DNA of 5,552 bases from Candidatus Benthicola azotiphorus (lineage in GTDB: Bacteria; Gemmatimonadota; Gemmatimonadetes; Palauibacterales; Palauibacteraceae). Of this stretch, positions 4,990 to 5,552 are shown one piece after another. The notes below the pieces were generated by a model. That model saw nothing but the letters and a program-made list of their open reading frames with translations. It did not search any database and was not told where the DNA came from. The stretch spans positions 1 through 5,552 of the forward strand of contig CANPVW010000249.1 in NCBI GenBank assembly GCA_947581745.1, given 5' to 3'. Both the position numbers and the translations under genes were made by a program. Position 1 is the stretch's first letter, and every line of letters starts with the position of its first letter.

Positions 4990-5552
4990 CGGACTCCGGC
5001 GGGACCTCGATCCTGGGCGTCGTCCTCGCGGGTGGCCGGAGCCAACGCTTCGGCGCCGACAAGGCGTTCGCGGACCTCGACGGACTGTCACTCGTCGAAC
5101 GGACGGCCCGGATACTGGCCACGGTGTCGGATCGCGTCGGGGTCGTGGCGAACGACGAGGCGGGACACGCGTCTCACGGCCTCCCCGTCAGGCCCGATCT
5201 GTTGCCCGGAATCGGGCCGCTCGGAGGGCTGCACACCGCGGTCTCGTGGGCGGCCGAGGAAGGGTTGCGGGGCGCGATCGTGCTCGCTACTGACATGCCT
5301 TTCGTTCCCGGTGGACTTCTGCGGTTGCTCGCCCGACGACTGGCCGTCGGCGCCGCGGTCGTCCCGGCGAGCCGTGGCCCTCGGGGTCTCGAGCCGCTGT
5401 GCGCCGCGTACGGCACCGGATGCCTGCCGGCCATCGAGGCGGCCATCGAGCGGCGCGAGCGCGCCGTGATCTCGTTCTTCGGCGACGTCGACCTGCGCGT
5501 CGTCGACCTGGCCGATGTATCGTCGTGTGGCGATCCGGATGTCATCTTCTTC
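4986..5552 (+). CDS. mobA: Molybdenum cofactor guanylyltransferase MobA (partial at right edge)
   Basis: The frame is open to the window edge, giving 189 residues. MobA transfers GMP from GTP to Mo-molybdopterin, forming the MGD cofactor of formate dehydrogenases and other DMSO-reductase-family enzymes, in the cytosol. The nucleotide-binding signature LAGGRSQRFGADKAF lies at 14-28 with K26. PGIGPLGGLHTA follows at 74-85, TDMPFVP at 102-108 with the metal-binding D103, and GLEPLCAAYG at 134-143. The last residues, DPDVIFF, match the point where the family usually continues into NVNTPEDL, so only a short C-terminal piece should be missing. The start codon overlaps the fdhD stop (ATGA, 4986-4989), a sign of translational coupling, and GAGGA lies 12 bases upstream. 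Adjacency to fdhD fits a bis-MGD maturation operon. Confidence 0.95.
   Translation, partial: MTDSGGTSILGVVLAGGRSQRFGADKAFADLDGLSLVERTARILATVSDRVGVVANDEAGHASHGLPVRPDLLPGIGPLGGLHTAVSWAAEEGLRGAIVLATDMPFVPGGLLRLLARRLAVGAAVVPASRGPRGLEPLCAAYGTGCLPAIEAAIERRERAVISFFGDVDLRVVDLADVSSCGDPDVIFF

Noticed and set aside
4066..5091. Minus-strand open frame of 341 codons across fdhD and mobA
   Set aside because: The composition is Arg/Gly-rich and low in hydrophobic structure, and it lies antisense to two recognisable, translationally coupled genes.

Overview
The window comes from a GC-rich bacterial chromosome with two membranes. Evidence for two membranes is a signal peptide plus a C-terminal aromatic YYYF on one product (outer-membrane barrel style) and a second secreted product with Sec signal and SH3-like repeats. 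The helical N-terminal module followed by invasin-type Ig-like domains in the leftmost gene resembles proteins I associate with Gemmatimonadota; that assignment is a moderate-confidence inference. The DNA is almost entirely coding: apart from one 145-base divergent intergenic region, the gaps are 10 to 16 bases or absent. I see no tRNA, rRNA, CRISPR array, insertion sequence or phage gene.

Left half (minus strand, read from about 3402 down to 1): a tight three-gene operon. It starts at a near-consensus sigma70-type promoter (TTGACA-N18-TATACT) and encodes, in order, (1) a secreted protein of three SH3-like repeats plus a C-terminal beta-rich domain (3292-2258), (2) a JAMM/MPN-domain protein with a perfect HxHx7SxxD metal-binding signature, one transmembrane helix and an extracytoplasmic tail (2247-976), and (3) a secreted Ig-like-domain protein that runs off the left edge (964-1). 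At both junctions the stop codon is part of, or overlaps, the next gene's Shine-Dalgarno, which suggests translational coupling and a shared envelope-related role. A membrane-anchored JAMM protein between two secreted proteins, with no ubiquitin-like, E1 or E2 gene in view, is the most unusual content here.

Right half (plus strand): an outer-membrane beta-barrel-like protein (3438-4196), then an FdhD-family protein (4213-4989) and MobA (4986 to beyond the right edge). fdhD and mobA overlap by four bases (ATGA) and both belong to the late steps of molybdenum bis-MGD cofactor supply, probably for a formate dehydrogenase or related oxidoreductase outside the window. The FdhD homologue lacks the CxxC loop on which sulfur transfer depends in characterised members, which is the second point worth attention. 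The barrel gene lies only 16 bases before fdhD and may be cotranscribed, but nothing ties it functionally to molybdenum.
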